Shown: positions 23,714 through 33,267 of the stretch, one piece after another
Numbering within the stretch: the stretch's first letter is position 1
Layout: every line of letters starts with the position of its first letter
DNA from: Stenocarpella maydis
Taxonomy: Eukaryota > Ascomycota > Sordariomycetes > Diaporthales > Diaporthaceae
Length of the DNA: 64,000 nucleotides
Reading direction: 5' to 3'
NCBI GenBank assembly: GCA_002270565.1
Contig: NQMI01000099.1
Location: 115,535-179,534, forward strand
Position numbers and translations under genes: made by a program
Notes under the pieces: generated by a model
Seen by the model: only the letters and a program-made list of their open reading frames with translations
Database searches by the model: none
Told to the model about the DNA's origin: nothing

Positions 23714-24159
23714 TATTATAAGCCAACACATATTAGCAGCTAACTACCATAGAAGACAACCCCATATATCAGAAAGTAACCCCTAAAAGAAGCGCCCCGC
23801 CTAATCCAACTAATAATACTACCTTATTAGGGTTAGGGTTAGAGACCCACCACAATTAATAAAATCAATATTGATTCTATTAAGCAAACACTTAATCAAT
23901 AGAATCACCATTAATACTATCAACAACAGATAAAGAGTCAGAACATATAAGGATATAGTCATTACCATATTAAATAGCTTTAATAAAATAGACTCTTTAA
24001 TTATTAATCTAAGTATTTAATCCCAGTATTAGATAGCCTTATAGCTAGTGATTACTATTAGTTAATAATATTGCTTAATAACCGCCTAATAACGTATTCT
24101 GAATATAAACCCTTAATCTTTCAGGTTTAGCAAACTCAGAGACCCCTTTGATCATTACA
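23714..24159 (+). repeat. 3' long terminal repeat of the gypsy element (446 bp)
   Basis: Starts TATTATAAGCC (ancestrally TGTTATGGACC) and ends ATTACA. Collinear with 12570-13015. Many G-to-A and C-to-T differences between the two LTRs mean they cannot be used for simple age dating. Confidence 0.82.
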
Positions 24160-24822
24160 CCTAATAGATAGCTTTTATAGAATAGACTCTTTAGTCATTA
24201 ATCTAAGTATTTAATCCTAATATTAAATAGCCTTACAGCTAGTAATTATTATTAATTAATAATATTGCTTAATAACCGCTTAATAATATATTCTAAATAT
24301 AAACCCTTGATCTTTTAAGTTTAATATACTTAGAAACCCTCTAATTATTACATTTTAATAACTCTTATTTATATATTGCTATATAAACTTTAAGTAATAT
24401 TATATATAGAACCCTTCATAATATTAAACTCTAAAATAACTACTCCTACTTACAACCTCCTATATAAGATCAGCAATATTGCCAATCAGCTAACAGCTAA
24501 TCCTTAAGTGCAAGAGTTAGCCAATAAGATAGCCTGACTCCATGCCCTTATGAATAAGCGAGCTCACTAGAATTAGGAAATGGAATAACTTTAAGAGGAA
24601 ATTATAACCCTCCAGGCAGGAGCTAATATCATTAATACCCCAATCCAGATAAAGGAATATATTAAGCTTAACACTCCGGCCCTATATGATGGAACTGCTG
24701 GACAACTTCAGGTACACCTAATGCAGGTTAGGGCCTACTAGCGCTTCAATAGGTTAGACATATAGCCTAGTGGAAAAAGGGTTATATATGCATCCTCTTT
24801 CCTTAAAGGAAGAGCCTTAGCT
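24160..24822 (+). mobile_element. Truncated further copy: LTR 3' half plus start of gag
   Basis: 24,160-24,352 repeats the last 190-200 bp of the LTR, starting ...TAGCTTTTATAGAATAGACTC. 24,353-24,822 then repeats the untranslated leader and gag start seen at 13,016-13,477. It ends abruptly at the N at 24823. A tandem or nested insertion, or a mis-joined repeat copy, would both give this. Confidence 0.78.
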
Positions 24823-24823
24823 N
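24823..24823. other. Single undetermined base (N), assembly join
   Basis: Lies exactly between the truncated gag copy and the 9-bp satellite. The real sequence between the two may be of any length. Confidence 0.85.
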
Positions 24824-25217
24824 TTAATGTATTTAATGTATTTAATGTATTTAATGTATTTAATGTATTTAATGTATTTAATGTATTTAATGTATTTAAT
24901 GTATTTAATGTATTTAATGTATTTAATGTATTTAATGTATTTAATGTATTTAATGTATTTAATGTATTTAATGTATTTAATGTATTTAATGTATTTAATG
25001 TATTTAATGTATTTAATGTATTTAATGTATTTAATGTATTTAATGTATTTAATGTATTTAATGTATTTAATGTATTTAATGTATTTAATGTATTTAATGT
25101 ATTTAATGTATTTAATGTATTTAATGTATTTAATGTATTTAATGTATTTAATGTATTTAATGTATTTAATGTATTTAATGTATTTAATGTATTTAATGTA
25201 TTTAATGTATTTAATGT
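24824..25217. repeat. Pure 9-bp satellite (TTAATGTAT)n, about 44 units
   Basis: 394 bp of uninterrupted TTAATGTAT with no variant unit. Because 9 is a multiple of 3 it gives a spurious open frame of Met-Tyr-Leu repeats. After 25217 it degrades into TTAC/TTAT-rich sequence up to about 25,260. The same 9-mer forms the array at 63911-64000. Confidence 0.95.
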
Positions 25218-27934
25218 CTTATTTACTTATTTACTTATTTACTTACGTATTTACTTACCTTGATTATTTAGTTATCTTAGTAACTAGCTGGTAGTTGCCT
25301 ACTAGTCTATTTTATAATACATATTATACAATATGAAATATATAGCACAGCTACGGGCGTATGTATCCTGTATCTTCTGTTTTTTATTTGACCAATTAGA
25401 ATGCGGGATTCAGATTTGGACCAATTCCCATTCGAGAAACATATTGTCGGTTTGCCGTATTAGAATAAGCTCCGCTCGTCGGTTCCTTACGCTTCGCGTA
25501 AGAAACCTCCTCGCTACGCTTAATTAGTAGAGTCACCGCAGTGGGCACAAAGAAATGGCCATTCTGACGGGCAATGGTATGGGCCCAGAGAGTCCCTATA
25601 GGCGACGACTCGTTCGTTGCAGGCATTGGGTTAGTGGGGGGCCGACCATGTGCTGTTCGATAATCGATACCACGAGCTTGACTATGCCGCCACTCAATCT
25701 CGTACTACATAAGTCCACGTGCTGCAAAGTATGATTCTTAGACTTATTTAGACTAAGGTCAGACCATTTGGCAACCAAGGAATAGAGTGGTTCAGCATTG
25801 ACACCCAGCATCCGGGAATGCGGTCGCTTAGGCGTCTAAACCCGGAGTCAGGCTCAATGGAGTGCTACCAGGGCGGCCCAAAGGAATCAGAGCTGGTGTT
25901 CTAGTCTACGCGCGGCTTGAAGTCGGTCTCAACTAGCCTCATCACGAGGCTGTCACTAATTTATTAGTGGCTATTGTGTTTTGAAATTTATTATTATCGG
26001 TATTGTAGTCCTTATTAAACGGTGGGTCTTTAAGCGTGTACGACTCTATGAAGGGACCGCCGTAGCTCCTTTTTCTGAGAGGGAATTGTGACTGGGTTAA
26101 AAATGAAACCAGGTAGAATAATCGGATTCGGCAGAGATGGAAAATAAACACAAACATCCGCGCACTTCCATCAAACCTCAGGTTTTGTCGTATTCAGATC
26201 TCTTATGTTCCAGAGATCTCTTCTGATGGGCCCAAGCACACGTAAACGACGCCACGGAAACTGATGTTCTGGTCAAAACACGAAGCCCTTATCTTGGTAT
26301 ATCCCTACACTGTAGCTCTAACCGCACGAGCGGGAATAACGCGTGCTCTATCAGGAACGGGTTGTCTGAGGCGGGGACCAACCTCGGGGCTTTCCTTTAT
26401 GTGCGGTTCGCAAGGACAGCGCCGCATGCCGTCAAGAGGAACCCCAGCTTGCGCACGTGGCATCTAGTAACTAGACATTGCAACCTAACTGTCAATGGTG
26501 TGCAGCAAATGGTTCTGTATTCGGTTCTGTTGTTGTTCTGGTCTAGGTTTATGGCTAAGGGTCAAGGGGCTAAAGACTACCTATTAGTACCTCTTGGGGG
26601 CCCGTGCGTAGTACATTCCCGACACTAACTAATGGCACGAGGGCCAGCGCGGAAGGTGTGACCCGATGAGGGTTCCCGAACCAGGAGACTTTAGTTGTAT
26701 GACATGGTGTATCGGCTATGGTACAGGAAATGTAACGCTGGCAGTTTCCTCGGAAGGCATGCTTGGTGGCTTAGGAGACCGCGAGGATACTGATTTAGTA
26801 AAAAAATAAATAAAGAGGAGCTGCGGCGGTCCCTCCACACAGTCGTAAACGCTCAAAGACCCACAGGTAGATAAGAGATACAATACCGACTTTCCATGTG
26901 TAGGAGCTTGCAATGGAGCCCATCCGGGGGCAGACTGCTGATGATTAGTCTAGTAAATTGGAAGCAATCCGCGGTATGGCTTGGCCGGACTGCGACTAAC
27001 GATGTGAACAGAGAAATAGTTACACCAATCATACGAGAACGCTATGATAATGGCCATACCTAGGTACTAGCCATCGGATCTCGCCGTTAGCTTCTGCCAT
27101 AGGGAACGGATACCGGTATGCTAGATCCTCAATCAGACATGGTCGTAACGGCGGCATCAACGGAAGCATGCATTCTGGCGCAGATACACTAGTTGCCTCA
27201 TCGTTCGGCTCATCTGCAGCCACCCGTTCCATGTGGAATAGGTGACATTGACAACGCGTTCTAAGCGAGGTGGGGGAAAGCACAGGTCCGGGACTAATCG
27301 GCGTGTGATTGGAGGCCAATCTCGCAACCATGGTACGTTTGTGGTGGGATTGGGAAATCGAGCCTGCAGCCCCTCCAGGAATGCTACACCACATATCGTC
27401 CTAGCCCTGCAGTCCCGCGTCTTTAAAGTTTCGTTGGCTAAATTGTTGATGACCCTGATGAAGAAGCTCCCGCTATATTCCACCTGCAATTTCTTCCTCA
27501 GACAACCTTCACGTCTAATACTTGATGGCACATGTGCGGTCGGGTGTGACTGGGGCGCGAGGCGCTGCACTTAACAAGCCCACGTCGATCCCGAGAGTGC
27601 CGCGCTCGGTTTGCGTCAGCCAACAGACGATCTTGGCTGCTTCCAGGTCTTCACTGATTGGGGCATTTGATGGGTATACACTGAACTCCGATGCTCCCTT
27701 CTATGCTTCGTCTCTACCGTTGGATTGTAGACCACATGCATGCGGGCCGGACCAATCTTGCGTGGAAGCCGATACTACCTTGGACTACACACACAGAGCC
27801 ATTCCAACTCATATACCTAGACCTTTCACTCCCCGTACTGTTGGGGGCATTCCATACAGAATAACGAGGCGTCCTTTACGTCTTCACATACCTTACTCCC
27901 TCAATGGCATAAGGGGCCTGTGCGAAGGTTGGAA
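25218..27934. other. 2.7-kb block with no recognisable gene
   Basis: After an AT-rich edge (to about 25,350) the sequence becomes roughly balanced in base composition, quite unlike the AT-rich island before it. No open frame exceeds 155 codons, no splice-consistent gene model emerged, and no protein motif was recognised on either strand. A strong hairpin lies at 25481-25507. The last few dozen bases are the leader of the CFEM gene. Confidence 0.55.
25481..25507. repeat. Strong hairpin in the unassigned block
   Basis: GGTTCCTTACGC and GCGTAAGAAACC pair over 12 positions with one mismatch, leaving a TTC loop. The inner 7 bp (CTTACGC/GCGTAAG) are perfect. Flanking text (CTCCGCTCGTC before, CTCCTCGCTACGC after) resembles GC clusters of organellar genomes; that resemblance is only visual. 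Confidence 0.6.
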
Positions 27935-29753
27935 ATGGAGCCAGCCAGATTTCTCCTCCTCCTCCTTCATCTCCCCATCGCGGGCGTGACGGCACAGTCA
28001 TCTCTCGCTGAGGCATTGACAGAGATACCGAGCTGCGCTGTGGGTTTACTCTGCCCCAGAGCTCTCTGCCCAAGCTGACACGCTGACTTTATATCTAAAT
28101 TAGCTGGACTGCCTGATCACGGCCACATACAGTTCGCCGTGCTCCCTGACGGATTTACACTGCACATGCTCGAACGCGAAGCTCAACGCTGAAGCCGAGG
28201 CCTGCGGCCTCGTCAAATGCTCCACCAGAGAGGGATTAAGTGAGCAAGGCGCAGTCTCACCATGCATTTCGTGCGAGTCTTGTACTGACGCGCTGCGTGG
28301 ATTATTAGGGGCAAAGAACATTTCGGAGACACTGTGCAACAACAAAGCCCCCAGAGACGAGAGCCTGGTGCCCATCTTCTCATCATTTCTCGCTCTTACC
28401 GCAATTGCCGTGACCCTGAGGCTGGCAGCCAGATTTGTAACTCTGTGTTACTTCTGGTGGGATGACCTCTGTATATTCCTCGGATTCGTAAGCGACGGCC
28501 CGCCCCTTTCCCCGGCATGAGACCCCCACGCTCTTATGTAGATGAACCCCCCCCCCCAAAAAAAAAAAAAAGAAATTAAAAAGATAAAAAGCAACAATAA
28601 AGAAAAAGCAAACGTGCTGATCTCCCACCCCAAACAGGCAGGCTGCGCCGCCTTCGCAGGAACAAACATCGGGGCTTCGACCATTGGCATGGGCACCGAC
28701 GTGTGGGACGTGCCATTCAACAACATAACGTGGCTCCTGCTCATCTTCTGGGTGAACATGGCCCTGTATGCCGTAACGCGGGGCCTCATCCGCGCGTCCA
28801 TCATCTTCTTCTACCTGCGGATATTCCCCAGCACCTCGAACTATACGACCTACCGCCTCGTCTACTGGACAAACGTCCTCAACGTCGTGCACATCCTGGC
28901 CTTTGTGCTCGCCGTCATACTGCAGTGCCAGCCCACCCGCTTCTTCTGGTACCAGTGGGACAAGCAGGGCCCCGTGCAGGGGAAGTGTGGGAACGCCAAT
29001 GCGCTGGGGTGGGCGGCGTCCGCGGTCGGAATCGCACTGGACATATGGCTGATTGCGCTGCCCTGGCCTGCCATCTGGAAGCTTAACCTGAGCCTGAGGA
29101 AGAAGATATTCGCGGGGATTATGTTAACTGTCGGTCTCTTGTGAGCAGATCGATGGCACAGCGCCCCTGGGTGGAATCGGCGGCTCATTGCGCGTGGGCT
29201 AACGAACGGTCATCGCAGGTTTTTTATCGTCAGCCTCGTGAGGCTGAAGACAATTAATGCTTTCACGACCACCATCAACCCCAGCAGTGAGTCCTATAAG
29301 CCTCAGGTCATGTCCTGTGGAGCAGTACCCACTGACAGGGCCTGAATAGGGGACTTTGTCGAGGTCGGCGTCTGGTCCGCCATCGAGATCGACATAGGTG
29401 TCGTGTGCACCTGCCTCCCGTCCATCCGTATCCTGGCGGTCCGCTACGCACCGCGCTGCCTGCGGATCAGCACCGGCACAGACGAGTCTGACCAGCCCAG
29501 CCGTCCGTGGCCGCAGGGCGGGCACAGGCTGAGGCAGCTGCGCAGGCGAAGCTACCTCAACGTCGATGTTGAGGCAGGTGGCAGCAGCCGGCGCACTGGG
29601 AATTCCACCCTGACAGCCGTTGCCTCCACGCTCGGCAGCAGTACGCTCAGGGAGGACAAGAGCACTTGGGGGCAGAGCGAATTCCAGCTTGATACGTCCA
29701 GGATACTCAGCACTGAGGGGGACGATGATGTGGTGGCTGCGGCCAAGGGTTGA
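27935..29753 (+). CDS. CFEM-domain, rhodopsin-like integral membrane protein (Pth11-type)
   Basis: Six exons: 27935..28039, 28104..28239, 28309..28487, 28638..29140, 29219..29286, 29350..29753. All introns are GT-AG and the model closes at 464 residues. A signal peptide (MEPARFLLLLLHLPIAGVTA) precedes a CFEM domain at about residues 25-95 with regularly spaced cysteines (IPSCALDCL, PCSLTDLHCTC, ACGLVKC, ETLC). Seven hydrophobic segments follow, with WWDDLC, DVWDVPFNN, QCQPTRFFW and VWSAIEIDIG, typical of the fungal rhodopsin domain. The tail is Ser/Thr/Asp-rich and cytosolic. Family members act as cell-surface sensors in Pezizomycotina (PTH11 in rice blast is the known example); ligand and role here are unknown. 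The third intron holds a C10/A13 tract. Confidence 0.88.
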
Positions 29754-30201
29754 GGGTCGTTTTTGTGTGTTGATGTTCAGTGCTGTGCACACTCTCGCGT
29801 ATCGATATCTTTATATCCTTTTGTCATCTCTTATGAGTAACTAGCATGCAGTCGTTAGTGAGATTATCCTAGCCGCTGATGCCATCGCCTCTCCTATAAC
29901 GGCGTTGACCCTGAAGAAATAGGGAGGAACAGAATAAACACCAGCGCTGCGATTGCAGCGTCATAGCTAGACATTCTATAAGGGCATCTGCAATGTCGCT
30001 TGAGGGCGCATGCTTGCACAAGACGATGCAAGGCACGCGGCGAGGACACCATCGTCCAGGCAACCCGTTCATGTCCTGCAATTGGTAATACACAAGGTGG
30101 CATACATATTACTGGTTCGTAATTTACTTTTTGCGGTGGAATTCTATCCCGAGGTATCTACCATCTAGGTATGCGCCAATCCGATCCCAATACCAAACAT
30201 C
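29754..30201. other. Intergenic region between convergent genes
   Basis: About 450 bp of presumed 3' UTR and spacer between the CFEM gene and the aldo-keto reductase. No gene is visible. Confidence 0.55.
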
Positions 30202-31412
30202 CTAGGCCACGACAACCTTGTTGGAGGCGGCCTTCTCCTTCTCGTCGTCCCAGATGTTGATGTCCCACTTGGGCTTGTCTGTACAAGAGCCAGGGTCAGT
30301 TACACAGTCACGATTGCGAGTTGTAGCACCGTCTCGGCCGGGACTTGACTCACAGGTCGCTGGGACGTTGTAGCGCTGGTACTCCTTGACGCCAATCTCG
30401 TTGATGGTCTTGACGTCCTCGTCGTCGATCTTGATCTCCTGGAAGTTGGCGGCGATGCGGCTGGGGGTGACGGACTTGGGGATGACGCTGTGGCCACCGA
30501 CCTGGGACCAGGCGAGGACGACCTGGGCGCCGGTGGCGTTGTGCTTCTTGGCGATGGCCTCGACCGCGGGGTGGGTGATGAGGAGGGGCAGGTTGAAGCT
30601 GTTGTTGCCGAAGGCCGAGTAGGCGGTGATGTGGATGCCCTTCTCCTTGGCGTAGGGGATCAGGATGTCGTTCTGGTTCAGGCGGGGGTGGCGCTCGACC
30701 TGGTTGACGGCGGGGACGACGCCGGTGGCGGCAGTGACGGCCTCGATGTGGTCGATGGTGAAGTTGGAGACGCCAATGTTCCTGACCTTGCTCTTGGGGA
30801 GTGCGACCATGGCCTTCCACGTGTCCACCAGGGAGACGCCGGTGTCGAGGGCAACCTCGTCCTCCTTCTCCTTGTGCTTGGGGAACAGCACCTCGCCGAT
30901 GGCGCCCTCCAGGGGGAAGGCGACGGGCCAGTGGATGAGGTAGAGGTCGAGGTAGTCAAGCTTCAGCTCGGCGAGCGTGTCGTCAAGGGCGGCCTCGACG
31001 TGCTCGGGGCGGTGGGCGTTGTTCCACAGCTTGGAGGTGATGAAGAGGTCCTCACGCTTGATGCCGAACTCCTTCATGCCCTTGTGGAGACCCTCGGCAA
31101 CCTCCTTCTGGTTCTGGTAGATCTTGGCCAGGTCGAGGTGGCGGTAGCCGACCTTGAGGGCCTCGTAGATGCCGACAGACACCTCACCGGGCTTTGACTG
31201 CCAGGTGCCATAGCCGAGAGTGCTGTTGAGCGCGACGGCGAGGGCGTGTCAGTGAGCAAGACTTGAGGCATGGGGGTTATTGCTGAGCTCCATTCTCCCG
31301 GGGCCCGGGACTCCATTCTGTGTTGTCCATCAGGGACTGGTCAGGACCGGAGGGGCACAACTCACGGGATCTCATCGCCAGACAGGAGCTTGGCCTTTGT
31401 ACCGAAAGACAT
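30202..31412 (-). CDS. Aldo-keto reductase (NADPH-dependent)
   Basis: Reduces aldehydes or sugars with NADPH; GCY1/xylose-reductase type of the AKR superfamily. Exons (minus) are 31366..31412, 30354..31222 and 30202..30278; introns of 143 and 75 bp have GTGAGT donors. The model gives 330 residues, the usual AKR length. The catalytic tetrad is visible: Asp and Tyr in [12 protein letters not shown], Lys in [10 protein letters not shown], His in YLIHWP. Also present are IGVSNF and the coenzyme-phosphate motif [14 protein letters not shown]. The short first exon ([15 protein letters not shown]) joins [15 protein letters not shown]. The protein C-terminus ([12 protein letters not shown]) is typical of fungal glycerol dehydrogenase-like AKRs. 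Substrate cannot be assigned. Confidence 0.93.
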
Positions 31413-33267
31413 GTTGGCGGATCTGGATCTGGATCTGGCGCTTGCTGTTCTGGTTTCGGTGGCGCGAGGTGAGGATGGGAGCAGGGTGTAGACCAGAACA
31501 GCCGCCCCTCTGTTCGCTTTCGTTCAAGAAGGGAAAACAGCTTTATAACTCAATGCGGGGCACGCATGACGGCATGGTTTCCACTGCCCCTCCTCTCTCC
31601 ATCAAGTTCCAGACCCACCAGAGCAGTGCCAAAGTCGTACCAATGGTGGAGCGCAAAGTCTTCCCAGCTGTCATGCTGTCTGCCGCCGTTGCTGAGTCAG
31701 TTCCTGCGCCGCCTGTAATTGGTGAGGGTAGCCGATTTTGGCGACGGTAGCACCTCGTAGACCCTTTATCGGGCGAGTTCAGCCCGAGCCCTTCCAGCAT
31801 TTTCTTCCGCCAGGACAGGTAACCTGACGACACTTGGCAGTCTAGTGCTTGGACCTTGGGCCAAGTCAAGCATGGATCGACCGATCACTCTTGATCCGGG
31901 ACCATGACAGCAAGGCGAGGTCGGATCCGAGATGCTCGCGTCTGTGCCGTTCCATCGCGTCGCCACGGCAAAGTGCCAGCTCGGCTTGGCTGCCTGAGCA
32001 CAAGGACGGCAGTCAACGTCCGCCTACCCAGCTCGACCCTGTTCGCCCACCTAGTACAAGCATTAAGCGTGCAGCTTAGTAGGCGGACGTTGACTGCAAG
32101 AACGGCCACGACGAGAATGCAAGTGTAACTGGCCCTTGGCAGAGCTCCGACTTCACCTCCGACTGCTTCCACCGTGCTCCACCTTCCGGCCCGATGCATT
32201 TCCCGCTTGGTTCAGGTTCAAGATCGCCGGCTGCACAACATTTGGAAGCTTCGAAGCTATGGGGACACGTGACGTGCTACTCTGTCAGGCCGACGACGCC
32301 TCCTTACCAGCCAATGCAGACATGCCGACGATCATGCTATACAGACTACTATGGTGCACGTTGTAACCGTATGCATCGGAGATCGCGTGGCAGGTGATGC
32401 ATTTTGCCGTAGCACACCGCAGCTAATTTTTTTCTTCTTTTTTCTCCTTTTTTTTTCCTTTTTTTTTTTTACACGGAATTGTAACCGGGTTTAAGGACAG
32501 AACCCAGTTACTCACTTGAGCTGGCAGACGAAATATCAATCTAGATGAAGCCAAATCAAGGCGTGAGGACTACTTTACGGGGCAAGGCGGATTGGCGACA
32601 TCCGGAACGCTGCCGTCATGCCCGACGAGGTAATCTTTGTATCTCGCCTCAGACATTACACCTCTGCAATGCAATAATGTCCCCATTGACCGCACGAGTG
32701 GTCACATATTCTACTAAGTAAACTCAAGAGAAGTGCTGGGAAGCCAATGGTCACAATACTGTGCCAGGGCATCAAAATGGACAGCCAAGGCTGCCGGTGG
32801 ATCCCAGTGACGGAAAACCAATACGTGAAACTGATACGAATTAAGTCATGAATACGGCATTCATGTAAAGAAATCGGATTTCACACTTTGGAGTAACGAG
32901 CGTACACCGATACATTGGGCACCCAGGCCGTTGCAGGCATGGTTCTGGCTGTGGCATCGTTGCTGGGTGCGGGCACCTGGGCGTTGTGGGGATAGTCCCT
33001 TTCCAAGGTTGTGACGAGAGTGAGCGTTGTTGTCGGTTGGGGGTGGGTGTATTTCTACCTGGTGTTGCTATGTGTTATTGGTATATCCTAGGACCTTTCG
33101 GGTTCAAATCTCCGACTCCATCGAAGCTCCTGCCAACCAACGAGCAGTCTAAGTAAATTAGGTAGGTAGTTAGCCTTCATCCAGTTAACTTGTAATTGCC
33201 CGCTACTTGAGGCCCAATCGATCGTCGGGACGTTCCTTCTCTAGCTTGTCCTGTTCTGTAGTCACGA
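31413..33267. other. 1.85-kb intergenic region
   Basis: No gene recognised. Contains the AKR promoter side, a perfect 19-bp inverted repeat (32009-32097, listed separately), and a T-rich tract at about 32,428-32,472. Right end is the 3' flank of the permease. Confidence 0.55.
32009..32097. repeat. Perfect 19-bp inverted repeat around a 51-bp core
   Basis: GCAGTCAACGTCCGCCTAC (32009-32027) is exactly complementary to GTAGGCGGACGTTGACTGC (32079-32097). The flanks are also similar (CAAGGACGG before the left arm, CAAGAACGG spanning and after the end of the right arm). It may be a miniature inverted-repeat element of 89 bp or a structured site. The core has no coding sense. Confidence 0.8.

Larger units (their letters stand above)
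12570..24159 (+). mobile_element. RIP-decayed Ty3/gypsy chromodomain retrotransposon, internally duplicated
   Basis: LTR-bounded element with stops throughout. Reading through them shows, in order: gag with a CCHC-knuckle relic (KMGYFALEC, near 14,040), a protease relic (CLALIDSG, near 15,385), reverse transcriptase (FILKKNGKL near 16,235; YLGNILIF at about 16,560), RNase H (FEIHIDALDNAVGGEL, near 17,000), integrase zinc-finger and core relics (CNSCNKNKASRYK near 21,410; SLDFIIKLPLL near 21,500) and a chromodomain relic (EYLIK-KGYNSSKN near 22,435). Sequence from about 13,657 to 17,425 is repeated at 17,427 to about 21,190, so the annotated span is longer than a single element (about 7.8 kb without the repeat). 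A purine-rich tract precedes the 3' LTR. Confidence 0.85.

Noticed and set aside
24824..25217. Telomere repeat
   Set aside because: Fungal telomeres are usually TTAGGG-type; TTAATGTAT lacks the G-run and the array is internal.
24827..25294. 155-codon open frame of Met-Tyr-Leu repeats
   Set aside because: It exists only because the 9-bp satellite lacks stops in that frame; no start context, no non-repetitive coding part.
30490..31197. 235-codon plus-strand open frame
   Set aside because: Antisense to the aldo-keto reductase; Val/Gly/Asp-rich composition is the mirror of its codon use.
33090..33122. tRNA-like T-arm text GGGTTCAAATCTCC
   Set aside because: No matching D-arm, anticodon arm or acceptor stem could be found around it, and the T stem does not pair properly.
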